Source: Chthoniobacter flavus (GTDB lineage Bacteria; Verrucomicrobiota; Verrucomicrobiia; Chthoniobacterales; Chthoniobacteraceae). Taken from it: 46,641 bases of DNA. The stretch lies in NCBI GenBank assembly GCA_945861435.1, contig CAMAUX010000043.1, positions 1-46,641 on the forward strand. The letters are read 5' to 3'. Made by a program: the position numbers and the translations under genes. Below are positions 31,313 through 39,808 of the stretch, piece by piece. The notes under the pieces are model-generated. The model searched no databases and was not told where the DNA came from. It saw nothing but the letters and a program-made list of their open reading frames with translations. How positions within the stretch are numbered: position 1 is the first letter of the stretch; each line of letters starts with the position of its first letter.

Positions 31313-31789
31313 ATGAATACTAGTTCCAATCCCCGGGACATTCTCGACTCCATGCTGGTGCTTCTTGGTTTTGTCTGTGAGGTCAAGGCGTTCCCGACAA
31401 ACCGGGGCCTTACCCTGCAGGTTTACACCGCAGACAAGGATCGGTTGCTTGCGCGCAGCGGCGCTGTCGTCGATGACCTCCAGTTGCTGGTCAACCGAAT
31501 CCTGCAGGCAAGGGACAAGGAGGCTCCAAGGGTGCAGGTGGATGTGGAACATTGGAGGGAGATGCAAGACGACAGTCTTGTTCAGAAAGTGCGTCGACTC
31601 GCGGAGAGCGTGCGTATGACGGGGCTTCCGATTCAGTTGGAGCCAATGAATGGTTATGAACGGCGAATAGTGCACAATGCCTTCAAGGAGGATCCTGATG
31701 TGGTTTCATGGAGTCCTCCTGACGATGCCCGGTTGAAGCGGATCACCCTTCGGAAGCGCTCTGATGGGGGGAAAGCTTCCGAAACCTAG
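31313..31789 (+). CDS. jag: Jag/KhpB-like RNA-binding protein
   Basis: 158 residues with the R3H-type C-terminus (SVRMTGLPIQLEPMNGYERRIVHNAF, core LEPMNGYERRIVHNAF). A KH-like central part includes LLARSGAVVDDLQLLVNRIL, the usual GE-x-GxxLDALQ region in altered form. The N-terminal Jag_N domain of longer homologues is missing, which is common. It is a conserved partner of yidC in gene order and binds small RNAs in Gram-positive bacteria. AAGGAG at 31302-31307 sets the start. Confidence 0.85.
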   Translation: MNTSSNPRDILDSMLVLLGFVCEVKAFPTNRGLTLQVYTADKDRLLARSGAVVDDLQLLVNRILQARDKEAPRVQVDVEHWREMQDDSLVQKVRRLAESVRMTGLPIQLEPMNGYERRIVHNAFKEDPDVVSWSPPDDARLKRITLRKRSDGGKASET

Positions 31790-31823
31790 TCCTAGTATTG
31801 GAGGGATGGCATCTCAGTGTATT

Positions 31824-31922
31824 GGCATTGGGCATTGGGCATTAGGTATTAGGCGTGTGTGGCGTGTGTGGCGTGTGTGGCGTGTGTGGCGTGTGGCGTG
31901 TGGCGTGTGGCGTGTGGCGTGT
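31824..31922. repeat. Compound tandem array upstream of rpoZ
   Basis: Three blocks in a row: four 7-mers GGCATTG, GGCATTG, GGCATTA, GGTATTA (31824-31851); four exact 9-mers GGCGTGTGT (31852-31887); five exact 7-mers GGCGTGT (31888-31922). The 9-mer is the 7-mer plus GT. It fills most of the jag-rpoZ gap (31790-32056), which has no gene. Confidence 0.95.
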
Positions 31923-31991
31923 GGCGTCGGTTTTTTTGGGGTGTGCTTGGCGCTGGTTTCCTAATTCAGCCCGCATGCGTGAAAACACCGG

Positions 31992-32021
31992 TTGACAAGG
32001 GCCAGATTGACGACCAAGTTT
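31992..32021 (+). promoter_or_regulatory. Candidate sigma70-type promoter for rpoZ
   Basis: TTGACA at 31992-31997 and AAGTTT at 32016-32021, spacer 18 bases. Same element pair as ahead of rpmH. The rpoZ ATG follows 35 bases later. Confidence 0.4.
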
Positions 32022-32056
32022 CATCCCCCCCTTTTCAAGGCATCATTCCTCTCCTT

Positions 32057-32275
32057 ATGACCAGTTCTATCCTCGACGAGGCACTCAAAGTCGTCCCCAG
32101 TCACCAGTTGCTCGTGAACGCTGTTTCCAAACGCGTTCGTCAGTTGACGGACGGCTTCCGTCCGCTGATCGAGGTTGGGCCGCGCATGGGCTTTGCGGAT
32201 ATCGCCCTCAAAGAGATTGCTGAGGGGAAGTTGAAGGTGGAGGCATCTTCTAGGGCCGAGATCGTCAAGGGGTAA
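32057..32275 (+). CDS. rpoZ: RNA polymerase omega subunit
   Basis: Small subunit that helps assemble RNA polymerase around beta-prime. 72 residues. The RpoZ core is present: VNAVSKRVRQLTDGFRPLIEV followed by ADIALKEIAEGKL (the family pattern is KRARQL-x-G-x-RPL then ALxEIAEGK). The usual start motif (V/A-R-x-T) is altered to MTSSILDEALKV. The short length is typical of verrucomicrobial and other non-proteobacterial omegas. A longer frame upstream only translates the tandem array and was discarded. smpB follows after 32 bases. Confidence 0.85.
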   Translation: MTSSILDEALKVVPSHQLLVNAVSKRVRQLTDGFRPLIEVGPRMGFADIALKEIAEGKLKVEASSRAEIVKG

Positions 32276-32307
32276 CAGCGGGGGGGGCGGCCGGGCCGCC
32301 GAATTCC

Positions 32308-32769
32308 ATGGGAGAGGATATCGCGGTAAATCGGAAAGCGCTTCATCGCTACCAGATCCTCGACCGCTATGAGGCTGGGATCGAACTGAAGGGGACTGAG
32401 GTCAAAGCGATCCGAGATGGTCTCGCTAACATCACGAGTGCGTTTGCACAGGTTGATGGGAGGCAGATTTTTGCGTGGGACATCGATATTCAACCCTATG
32501 CGCGGGCGGGATATGTGCAGCACGAGCCCAAGTCGGCGCGCCGGCTTCTATTGCATCGTCAGGAGATCGATCGGTTGGCGGCGCAGAGCCAGACGAAGGG
32601 AAGCACGCTCGTGGTGCTACGGCTGTACTGGAAGGGCGGCCGGGTGAAGGTGGAGATCGGGCTTGCGAAGGGTAAGGAGCACGCCGATCAGAGGGCTGAC
32701 TTGAAGGAGAAGGTGGTGAAGCGGGAAATGGCTCGGGAAAAGGCGAGCTTCAACCGGCGGCACGCTTGA
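32308..32769 (+). CDS. smpB: SsrA-binding protein SmpB
   Basis: Binds tmRNA and brings it to stalled ribosomes. 153 residues, the normal length. Motifs: VNRKALHRYQILDRYEAGIEL, GTEVKAIRDGLANI (tRNA-like-domain binding), ARAGYVQHEPKSARRLLLH with the HEP-x-R-x-RLLLH pattern, and the C-terminal LAKGKEHADQRADLKEKV and KREMAREK tail that reaches the decoding centre. No tmRNA gene was recognised nearby. Confidence 0.95.
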   Translation: MGEDIAVNRKALHRYQILDRYEAGIELKGTEVKAIRDGLANITSAFAQVDGRQIFAWDIDIQPYARAGYVQHEPKSARRLLLHRQEIDRLAAQSQTKGSTLVVLRLYWKGGRVKVEIGLAKGKEHADQRADLKEKVVKREMAREKASFNRRHA

Positions 32770-32917
32770 GATTGTGGACTGATAATGGTCGGCGGTGCTG
32801 AGGGTGCCGGTCTTGCGCGGTCTCGTTCTTCCTCATGGGGCCTGCTTGCGGATTATACGTTGCTCTGGGGGGGCGTTATTGCGTGAGAGCCTCTTGGGTC
32901 TCGTTTTTCGTGGGTCT

Positions 32918-33973
32918 TTAGAAGAAAGGTTCAGCGATAGCCAAGGCTCTCAAGTAGACTCTGTGGGGGCCGCCTCCGGCGATTTCCTCGAGGAGTAGGG
33001 GGGCTGCGGCATTGCTTCCGGAAGGGAGGAGGTGGTGATGAACATCTCCGTGCTGATGGCGAATTTCCATGCGGAAGAAGTCGCCTGCGGTGTCCCGTTG
33101 GCAGAGTAAGCTGCCTGTATCTGAGTGGAGTTCGCAGCGGCTGATAGAGCGACCGGATTCTTGCTTGAGTACGAAGCGTACAGGCCGGCCTCCGGGCGCG
33201 GTGAATTGGGAATTATCTGGGCGGGAATCATGGAGTTCCAGTTTGAGTTGTGCCGCGAGCCATCCGACGAGGAGCAGGGCCGTTGAATGAAATCCCGGGG
33301 CGTGACTGATAGTGACTGTGTTTAGACTGGCGAGGAGGGTGAGGTTCTCCGGGCAGTCGAACATCTGGGCTATGGCTTGGCGCAGGTGAAGGGATCGCGT
33401 CCAGTTGAGGTCGCAAAGGACGAGTCGGCTGTGTCCGCTGGAGAGTGCCTCGCGGATGAGGGAGAACTGTTGGCGCGGTTGTGCCCATGACTGGCTGTCG
33501 AAGATGAGGCGGTCGACCCAAGCCCAGAGTTGCACGTCAATTGGTGCGGGGAAGTCGCCCTGCCACCAGAGGTAGAGTGGCAGGTCGCTGTCGAGGTTTG
33601 CGTAGAGGACGTTGGCGATGCGGTTGCCGGTGCGCCCTTCAAAGTAGAAGGAGACTTGTTCGCAGCACACCTGCTTGGCCCCGGCCCGGCTGAGGTGGCA
33701 GTGGGCGTTGATCCATGCGCGGATTTGGTCTTGGCTGGAATCAGGCTCCGCGCCTATGAGGATGGCGCGGCAGGCGTGGTGGCGCGTGAACTCCATGAGG
33801 AGGTCGGTACTGGCCTGCATCGCCTCTGGACCCCGGCAGAAGACGGCGAAGTTGATTAGTGACGCGCGTGTGCTGGTCTGGCTTTCGCGCTCCCAAAGTT
33901 TTTTGATTTCCCGGCCGAGTTGGCTGAGTTCAACGGGGAATCCGAGTGCTTGGGTGTCCAGGGACGAGCCCAT
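32918..33973 (-). CDS. opcA: OpcA-like glucose-6-phosphate dehydrogenase assembly protein
   Basis: 351 residues, recognised as OpcA_G6PD_assem by ARASLINFAVFCRGPEA, SFYFEGRTGNRIANVLYANLDSDLPLYLWWQGDFP (core ANLDSDLPLYLWWQGDFP), VDRLIFDSQSW and LVLCDLNWTRSLHLRQAIA (core DLNWTRSLHLRQAIA). In cyanobacteria and actinobacteria OpcA is needed for full, redox-linked activity of glucose-6-phosphate dehydrogenase. Here it lies three bases after zwf on the same strand, so the same partnership is expected. The Cys pair in EQVCCEQ order (KQVCCEQ) could be redox-relevant, an inference only. Confidence 0.88.
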   Translation of the reverse strand: MGSSLDTQALGFPVELSQLGREIKKLWERESQTSTRASLINFAVFCRGPEAMQASTDLLMEFTRHHACRAILIGAEPDSSQDQIRAWINAHCHLSRAGAKQVCCEQVSFYFEGRTGNRIANVLYANLDSDLPLYLWWQGDFPAPIDVQLWAWVDRLIFDSQSWAQPRQQFSLIREALSSGHSRLVLCDLNWTRSLHLRQAIAQMFDCPENLTLLASLNTVTISHAPGFHSTALLLVGWLAAQLKLELHDSRPDNSQFTAPGGRPVRFVLKQESGRSISRCELHSDTGSLLCQRDTAGDFFRMEIRHQHGDVHHHLLPSGSNAAAPLLLEEIAGGGPHRVYLRALAIAEPFF

Positions 33974-33976
33974 GGG

Positions 33977-35518
33977 TCACATTCTGCGCCAAGCACGTCC
34001 GTCGCGTTCTAGCAGAGCATCGGCCTCCGCTGGACCCCAGGAGCCCGCGGGGTATTGGCAGAGAGGGGGCGGTGAGGGGTGGGCGTGCCATGCCTGTTCG
34101 ATGAGGTCGATGAAGCGCCATGCACACTCAACCTCGTCGCTGCGCGCGAAGAGTGTGGCGTCCCCGCTCATCGCATCGAGGAGCAGGCGCTCGTAGGCTT
34201 CTGGCGAGGCCTTTCCGAAGCTAGTGCCGTAGTGAAAGTCCATCTTCACCGGTTCGATCTTCACTGAGGCGCCCGGGCGTTTGGCTTGGATGCGAAGGGA
34301 GATCCCCTCGTCGGGTTGGATGCGGATGACGAGGACGTTGGGTCCGACTGCGGAGTCGCGGTTGAATAGGACGCCCGGTGCCGCCTTGAAGTGAATGGCG
34401 ATCTCGGTGCCTCCCTTGGGAAGGCGTTTTCCGACGCGGACGTAGAAGGGGACGTCAGCCCAGCGCCAGTTGTCGACGTGGAGGCGGAGGGCGACGTAGG
34501 TCTCCGTCATCGACTCTGGGCTAACCCTGTCTTCAGCTCTGTATGAGGTGACCTCTCTGCCGTTGACGGCACCGTTTGTGTACTGGCCGCGCACTACGTT
34601 GTGGGCGACGTCCTCCGGCTTCATGGGACGGAGGGCTCGCACGACCTTGACCTTCTCGTCGCGGACACTGTCGGCGGTGAGGTCGGTTGGGGGTTCCATG
34701 GCGACGAGGCAGAGGAGTTGGAGCAGATGGTTCTGCACCATATCGCGCAGGGCGCCGGAGCTTTCGTAGTAGGGGCCTCGGGCCTCGACGCCGAGTGGTT
34801 CGGCGGCGGTGATCTGGACGTGGTCGATGTACCGGTGGTTCCAGAGTGGCTCGAAGATGGCGTTGGCAAAGCGCAGAACCATGATGTTCTGGGCGGTCTC
34901 CTTGCCGAGATAGTGGTCGATGCGGTAGGTGTCCTCCTCGCGGAAGACGTGATTGACTACGCTGTTAAGGGTCTGAGCCGAGGGCAGGTCCGTCCCGAAG
35001 GGTTTCTCGACGATGACCCGTGTCCAAGAGCCCTCCGCAGGGTTGTTAAGGCCTACTGCGGCGAGTTTCTCGAGGATGCCTCCGAACTCGCTTGGGGCAA
35101 CGGAGAGGTAGAAGAGGCGGTTGCCACGGGTGTTGCGTGCTGAATCGAGGGCGTTGAGTCTTTGGGCAAGGCGTTCGTAGCCCTCAAGGTCTCCGAATTC
35201 GCTTTTGTGGTAGAAGATGCGCTCTCGGAAACTACCCCATAGCTCCTCGTTGATTCCCTGGCGGGAGAACTTGCGTGTGGCTTCCTCCAGTTCGTTGCGG
35301 AAGGAGTCGTCGGTTTTTTCCCTGCGAGCGAATCCCACGACACTCAGGGCGGCTGGCAGATCGCCGTCGGAGGCGATGTTGTAGAGCGCGGGGATGAGTT
35401 TGCGGTAGGTGAGGTCGCCAGATGCGCCGAAGATCACGACGGTGCAGGGTTGCGGCATGGGGCGGTTGGAGAGACCCTCGCGCAATGGGTTGGCTGCCCG
35501 GTCATGGTGCGTTGTCAT
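33977..35518 (-). CDS. zwf: Glucose-6-phosphate 1-dehydrogenase
   Basis: First step of the oxidative pentose phosphate pathway, producing 6-phosphogluconolactone and NADPH. 513 residues. The nucleotide-binding motif GASGDLTYRK is at 31-40; the substrate/catalytic motif RIDHYLGKE is intact; further family blocks are FANAIFEPLWNHRYIDHVQI, PYYESSGALRDMVQNHLLQL and VRVGKRLPKGGTEI. The pathway partners gnd and pgl are not in the window. It is cotranscribed with opcA (three-base gap). Confidence 0.96.
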   Translation of the reverse strand: MTTHHDRAANPLREGLSNRPMPQPCTVVIFGASGDLTYRKLIPALYNIASDGDLPAALSVVGFARREKTDDSFRNELEEATRKFSRQGINEELWGSFRERIFYHKSEFGDLEGYERLAQRLNALDSARNTRGNRLFYLSVAPSEFGGILEKLAAVGLNNPAEGSWTRVIVEKPFGTDLPSAQTLNSVVNHVFREEDTYRIDHYLGKETAQNIMVLRFANAIFEPLWNHRYIDHVQITAAEPLGVEARGPYYESSGALRDMVQNHLLQLLCLVAMEPPTDLTADSVRDEKVKVVRALRPMKPEDVAHNVVRGQYTNGAVNGREVTSYRAEDRVSPESMTETYVALRLHVDNWRWADVPFYVRVGKRLPKGGTEIAIHFKAAPGVLFNRDSAVGPNVLVIRIQPDEGISLRIQAKRPGASVKIEPVKMDFHYGTSFGKASPEAYERLLLDAMSGDATLFARSDEVECAWRFIDLIEQAWHAHPSPPPLCQYPAGSWGPAEADALLERDGRAWRRM

Positions 35519-35639
35519 CGTGAGTGGTTTTAGGCGAGCGATATGTCAGTCACGCCTGCGCTTTTGGCAAGACACGTTTGGATGCAGGTAAGTGCTTTCG
35601 AAAACGGTTTCTTTGCAGGACAGGGAATGTGTCCGGAGT

Positions 35640-36659
35640 CTACCAGTGGATGATTGAACTTGCCCACGTGAGGCCGCCACCGAAGACGACCAGCAGGACG
35701 TAGTCGCCGACCTGCATACGGCCAGTGCGGTGGGCCTCGTCGAGTGCGATGGCCACGGCAGCGGCGCTGGTGTTGCCGAACCGGTCGAGGTTCACCATGA
35801 AGCGGTCCATTGGAAGGTTCATGCGGCTAGCGATGGCCTCGATGATCCTGAGGTTTGCCTGATGGGGGATGATGCATGCGAGGTCGTCGAATCCAAGGCC
35901 ACTCTGCTCAAGCACTGAGTTGGCGGCGCCCAGCATGGCGGTGACGGCCTGCTTGTACGTTTCCTTGCCGTTCATCTGGATGGTGTTGAGGCTCTGGCCG
36001 AGATTTTCTGCGGTAAGTGGGCTTTTGCAGCCGCCGCCTGGGATGTGGAGGATTTCGGCCAAGTCTCCGTTGCTGCCCATGTGGGTGGCGACGACACCGT
36101 GGCCGCCTCCGCGGTGTCGCAGGACTGCTGCGCCTGCGCCGTCACCAAAAAGCACGCAGGTGTTGCGGTCCTTCCAGTCGACGATGGAGGAGAGTTTATC
36201 GGCGCCGATGACGAGGATGGTGTTATAAGTGTGGGAAGTGATGAACTGTTGAGCCACCTCAAGTGCGTAGAGAAAGCCGGAGCAAGCTGCGCTGACGTCA
36301 AAACAGGCTGCTTTTTTGGCGCCGATTTTGGTCTGCACGAAGCATGCGGTGCTGGGGAAAAACATGTCAGGGGTGACGGTCGCGACGAGGATCAGGTCGA
36401 TCTCCTCAGCGCCGACGCCTGAGTTTTCGAGCGCTGCGATGGCGGCTTTTGCAGCCATGTCGCTGGTGGTCTCGCCCTCAGCCGCTATGCGGCGCTCCCG
36501 GATGCCAGTGCGTGTGACAATCCACTCGTCGCTTGTGTCCACGAGTTTCTCGAGTTCGGCATTCGTAAGAATCTTTTCCGGTACATAGCTGCCGGTACCA
36601 ATGATCGAGACTGTGCGCTTAGGCAGATGGTGCCGGGTGCGTGGCTGGGGACGATTCAT
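35640..36659 (-). CDS. fabH: 3-oxoacyl-ACP synthase III
   Basis: Condenses acetyl-CoA with malonyl-ACP to start fatty acid synthesis. 339 residues. The catalytic triad is present: Cys126 in DVSAACSGFLYAL, His in CIIPHQANLRI and Asn in FGNTSAAAVAIAL. The DTSDEWIVTRTGIRERRI block is typical. The start at 36659 overlaps plsX by 41 bases. No ATG or GTG occurs shortly after it ahead of the conserved VSIIGTGSYVPE, so the overlap seems real. The position after plsX is the standard fatty acid/phospholipid gene order. Confidence 0.95.
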   Translation of the reverse strand: MNRPQPRTRHHLPKRTVSIIGTGSYVPEKILTNAELEKLVDTSDEWIVTRTGIRERRIAAEGETTSDMAAKAAIAALENSGVGAEEIDLILVATVTPDMFFPSTACFVQTKIGAKKAACFDVSAACSGFLYALEVAQQFITSHTYNTILVIGADKLSSIVDWKDRNTCVLFGDGAGAAVLRHRGGGHGVVATHMGSNGDLAEILHIPGGGCKSPLTAENLGQSLNTIQMNGKETYKQAVTAMLGAANSVLEQSGLGFDDLACIIPHQANLRIIEAIASRMNLPMDRFMVNLDRFGNTSAAAVAIALDEAHRTGRMQVGDYVLLVVFGGGLTWASSIIHW

Positions 36660-37653
36660 GATAGCGCTGCAGTTCTCTGAGGATGTGGGGGTTGACTTGG
36701 TGTCGGATGGTGTCGGCTGCCATTCGGATAGCGTTTTTAACGGCCACGGGGGAACTGCCGCCGTGCGCTATGATGCAGACCCCGTTGACGCCGAGTAGCG
36801 GCATGCCGCCGTATTCGTCAGAATTGGTCTTGCGCCGGATGGCCATGAAGGCGGGTTTGGCTAGCAGGGCGCCGAACTTGGCGACGGTGCTCTTACAGAT
36901 CTCATGCTTGAGCCAAGCAAAGATGGCACTGGCGATAGCCTCACTGGTTTTCAGCATGACATTGCCTGTGAATCCGTCGGCAACCACCACCTCCACCGGG
37001 TTCTCGAAAAGGTCGTGCCCCTCGACATTGCCGCGGAAGTTGAGGTGGCTCTGTTTGAGTAGGTCAAAGGATCGACGCGTGAAATCAGTGCCTTTTTTGT
37101 CCTCCGTGCCGATCGACATGAGGCCGACACTGGGGTTTTGGTAGCCCAGAACGTGCTGGGAGTACACTGAGCCCATGATGGCATTTTGGAGCATTTGCTC
37201 CGGGGTGGGCTCCGTGTTGGCGCCGGCGTCGATGAGGACGAAAAGGTTCGTCTGGGTGGGCATCGTGGCTGCGATGCCGGGCCTTTCGATGCCTGGCAAC
37301 GTCCGCAGTTTGATCGTGGAAGTGGCCACAGCTGCACCTGTGTGACCGGCGCTTACAACAGCTTCCGCGTCCCCGTTTTTTACTAAGTCGACAGCGCGGC
37401 TGACCGAAGAGTCTTTTTTGCGGCGGATGGCCGATGTGGCGTCGTCGCCCATTTCCACGACCTGAGTGGCGTGCACGATCTCGATCCGCCGGTCATTGCA
37501 ACCTTGCCGCTGCAGTTCCGCTTCAATTTTTGGAGTGTCTCCAGTGAGGAAGAGTTTGGAGATGGCGGGGTACTCCCGAAGGGCCATGACTGCGCCCTCG
37601 ACCAAGTTGGGCGGTCCATGGTCGTGGCCCATGGCGTCGAGGGCGATCTTCAT
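36619..37653 (-). CDS. plsX: Phosphate acyltransferase PlsX
   Basis: Makes acyl-phosphate from acyl-ACP, the acyl donor for PlsY in phospholipid synthesis. 344 residues. Family blocks: MKIALDAMGHDHGPPNLVEGA (core ALDAMGHDHGPPNLVEGA), HATQVVEMGDDATSAIRRKKDSS (core MGDDATSAIRRKKDSS), AVVSAGHTGAAVA, LIDAGANTEPTPEQ, SIGTEDKKG, NFRGNVEGHDLF and GVNGVCIIAHGGSS. All are as expected. It lies 95 bases after rpmF and overlaps fabH. Confidence 0.96.
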   Translation of the reverse strand: MKIALDAMGHDHGPPNLVEGAVMALREYPAISKLFLTGDTPKIEAELQRQGCNDRRIEIVHATQVVEMGDDATSAIRRKKDSSVSRAVDLVKNGDAEAVVSAGHTGAAVATSTIKLRTLPGIERPGIAATMPTQTNLFVLIDAGANTEPTPEQMLQNAIMGSVYSQHVLGYQNPSVGLMSIGTEDKKGTDFTRRSFDLLKQSHLNFRGNVEGHDLFENPVEVVVADGFTGNVMLKTSEAIASAIFAWLKHEICKSTVAKFGALLAKPAFMAIRRKTNSDEYGGMPLLGVNGVCIIAHGGSSPVAVKNAIRMAADTIRHQVNPHILRELQRYHESSPATHPAPSA

Positions 37654-37748
37654 CCGATGGGGCGGTGGGGGTCTTCCTAGTAAAACCCGGTAAATAACTC
37701 AGCCGCCCAGTACGAGACGGGGCGGCTGGAGCAATGCTCTGAACTAAA

Positions 37749-37931
37749 TTAAGCTCCGACGATCGTCAGCACCTGACGGCCTTTATAGTAGCCGCAGGAC
37801 GGGCAGGCTGTGTGGGAAGGCAGGCTGCTGCCGCATTGTCCGCATTTGGCCAAAACTGGTGCATGCCAGCGGTTGGCGGCTTTGCGCGTGCGGAGGCGCA
37901 TTTTGGACATCTTGCGTTTTGGGACTCCCAT
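37749..37931 (-). CDS. rpmF: Ribosomal protein L32
   Basis: 60 residues. MGVPKRKMSKMRLRTRKA is the standard L32 start. A zinc ribbon follows with Cys30, Cys33, Cys43 and Cys46 (CGQC, CPSC), so this is the zinc-binding C+ form. The yceD-rpmF-plsX-fabH order is widely conserved. It starts 18 bases after the yceD stop. Confidence 0.96.
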   Translation of the reverse strand: MGVPKRKMSKMRLRTRKAANRWHAPVLAKCGQCGSSLPSHTACPSCGYYKGRQVLTIVGA

Positions 37932-37949
37932 ATCGGTAGGCGGTGAATT

Positions 37950-38414
37950 TTACTTTTTCTGCTTGAGGTTCAACTGATCTAGCGCTCCCCAAACTTTTGG
38001 GGATTCGGGCTCAGCGACGTCCCCGGGTGAGGAGACAGGCCATTCGGGCTTACATTTCCCCGCCAGTTCACCCTGATCACATCGGGGGTGAGCCGGAAGG
38101 GCGAGCAAAATGTCTTCGCGGGCATCGGGTGTCAAGTCCACCGTTTCCTTTCCCGTCAGCTCGATCTGGCAGGCGAAGTCGTTGATTCGGATGACATCGG
38201 TGAACGTCTCAAGACAACTCACGCAGCGCATTTGCATGTCCACTTCGAGCCGACCAGTGGCGAAAAGCCCGCCGTCGCTAAGGCCCACGTCCAACGAGTA
38301 GCGGACCGGGCTGGACGGAGAGATTCCGGAGTCGTTCAGTTCAAGAATCCCGCTGTCCTGCTCGCCTTCGATGTGGAGACCGTCTGTCGGGACTTGTCGG
38401 AGGTGCACTTTCAT
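37950..38414 (-). CDS. yceD: YceD/DUF177 protein
   Basis: 154 residues. The DUF177 hallmark is the metal-like pair MRCVSCLETF (CxxC), with a second pair in HPRCDQGELAGKC, then the acidic tail. In other bacteria it is the gene before rpmF and is linked to 23S rRNA/ribosome assembly or to expression of rpmF. The gene order alone supports the call, and the Cys pairs agree. The gap to coaD is 67 bases. Confidence 0.85.
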   Translation of the reverse strand: MKVHLRQVPTDGLHIEGEQDSGILELNDSGISPSSPVRYSLDVGLSDGGLFATGRLEVDMQMRCVSCLETFTDVIRINDFACQIELTGKETVDLTPDAREDILLALPAHPRCDQGELAGKCKPEWPVSSPGDVAEPESPKVWGALDQLNLKQKK

Positions 38415-38481
38415 ATTCGTGTGGATGCGAGATGCGGGAGTGTTTGTCGGGGGACTGATGTGTGCTCAGCCCACCCTCGTA

Positions 38482-38979
38482 TCAGGCGGTGTGGGTCGCA
38501 GCAAATTTCTGGTGCAGGGCGCTGGCGGCCTTGTCGGGAACAAATTGGTCGATATTGCCCCCGAGTTGGGCGATTTCCTTGACCACTCTGGAGCTAATGG
38601 AGGTGTACTCTTCGCGCGGCATAAGGAAGAGCGTTTCGATGTTGGGCTCGAGCTTGCGGTTCATAAGCGCCATCTGAAACTCGAATTCAAAGTCTGAGAT
38701 GGCCCGCAGGCCGCGCACCACGGCTGAGGCCTTTTCTGAGCGGGCGAAGTTCACCAGAAGGCCGCCGAAGCTCGCAACACGCACGTTTTGGAGAGGGGCA
38801 ACTGCATCGACTAGCAATTGCATGCGTTCTTGGGTGGTAAAAAGAGCTTTTTTCTCGGCATTGCAGGCCACGGCGACCACCAGTTCGTCAAAGAGTGTCG
38901 CGGCTCGCTGGATGACGTCCAGATGGCCGTTGGTTACCGGATCGAAGCTCCCTGGATAGATCGCGCGTCTCACTAGCAC
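38482..38979 (-). CDS. coaD: Phosphopantetheine adenylyltransferase
   Basis: Transfers AMP to 4'-phosphopantetheine, the fourth step of coenzyme A synthesis. 165 residues, the usual length. The nucleotidyltransferase motif TNGH is at 16-19 within AIYPGSFDPVTNGHLDVI. Other blocks are VVRGLRAISDFEFEFQMALMN (core RGLRAISDFEFEFQMALMN) and SISSRVVKEIAQLGG, the ISST-like motif. It probably starts the coaD-yceD-rpmF-plsX-fabH transcription unit, with CoA feeding the fatty acid genes. Confidence 0.96.
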   Translation of the reverse strand: MLVRRAIYPGSFDPVTNGHLDVIQRAATLFDELVVAVACNAEKKALFTTQERMQLLVDAVAPLQNVRVASFGGLLVNFARSEKASAVVRGLRAISDFEFEFQMALMNRKLEPNIETLFLMPREEYTSISSRVVKEIAQLGGNIDQFVPDKAASALHQKFAATHTA

Positions 38980-39808
38980 ACGCTGGCGGGTCTGGGGCCC
39001 TGTGGCAAACCGCGATTTGCGAAGACCACGAGGTCTGAGGTCACTGACAACGGAAAAGCTTCTGCCCGGCTATCGATAGGCTAGGGAAGGCCCGTTGCTT
39101 CTATCAAAAGGACACCGGGTCGAATTGCACGTGAACAAGCTCACCTATCCAGTGTCCGACTCGTCGAGGAGTACGGATTGGGGGGCCTTGGGCCGTAGCC
39201 GCTTGGTAGGTAAGCTCCTTCGCGTCGTAGAGAATCTCCCCTGTCTTGGCGTAGACGAAGATCGCACGCAAGCGCTCGCAGTCCTCGCGCGGCATTGGCT
39301 GGTGAACATGCGCAAATCGAGACGAGGGCGCGCTCGAAAGTGCGGACTCCGTTCGAAACGTCTCCGCCGCCACGTCGCGTGGGTGGCGACGGTTGTGCGG
39401 AGTGCGATAATGAGGAGGCTGCAGTGGTTGTCGAAAGTCGGCTCATCGGGTTTGGGATGATGGGCCGCGGAATGGTGGGCGAAAAGAACATCGGCATTTT
39501 GCCTCAGCGGCCGCCGCGAGATATCTTGTGGGCACTACGAATTGCAAGGAATTCGCTTTTTCGGCTGGGTCACAGGAAACGGTTGGAGAACGGATTGGGG
39601 CCAGGGGAGAGAGGGGGTCTGCTGCACCGCATTCGCATCGTCGGCGATCACGACGCGCTGGAAATCGGAGAGTCGTTGCGGTGCCGCCGCATGCAGTGGC
39701 GGGATGGCAGCGACGAACGCGAGGACGAGTGCGAGGAGATGTTTCATGTTTCGAGGGAGTGCTGCACTGCGTGGGATACTTCCGATCCCTGAACCAGGCC
39801 GTCGATGG
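38980..39808. other. 829-base stretch without an intact gene
   Basis: Lies between coaD and the glycan gene block. Only short open frames occur. The minus frame 39104-39373 has some gene-like composition near its end (REDCERLRAIFVYAKTGE, DAKELTYQAA) but no recognisable family. The frame 39535-39747 starts like a secreted protein. Together this looks like decayed or boundary sequence. Confidence 0.4.
39535..39747 (-). pseudogene. Possible start of a decayed secreted protein
   Basis: 70 residues beginning MKHLLALVLAFVAAIPPLHAA, a good signal peptide with an AxA-like cleavage site, followed by PQRLSDFQRVVIADDANAV and then unstructured sequence to the stop. It follows the GH42-like gene on the same strand after about 60 bases. 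No family is recognised. It could be a short secreted peptide, or the intact first 45 residues of a gene lost downstream. Confidence 0.3.

Noticed and set aside
33530-34196. Plus-strand open frames opposite opcA and zwf
   Set aside because: Antisense shadows of firmly identified genes.
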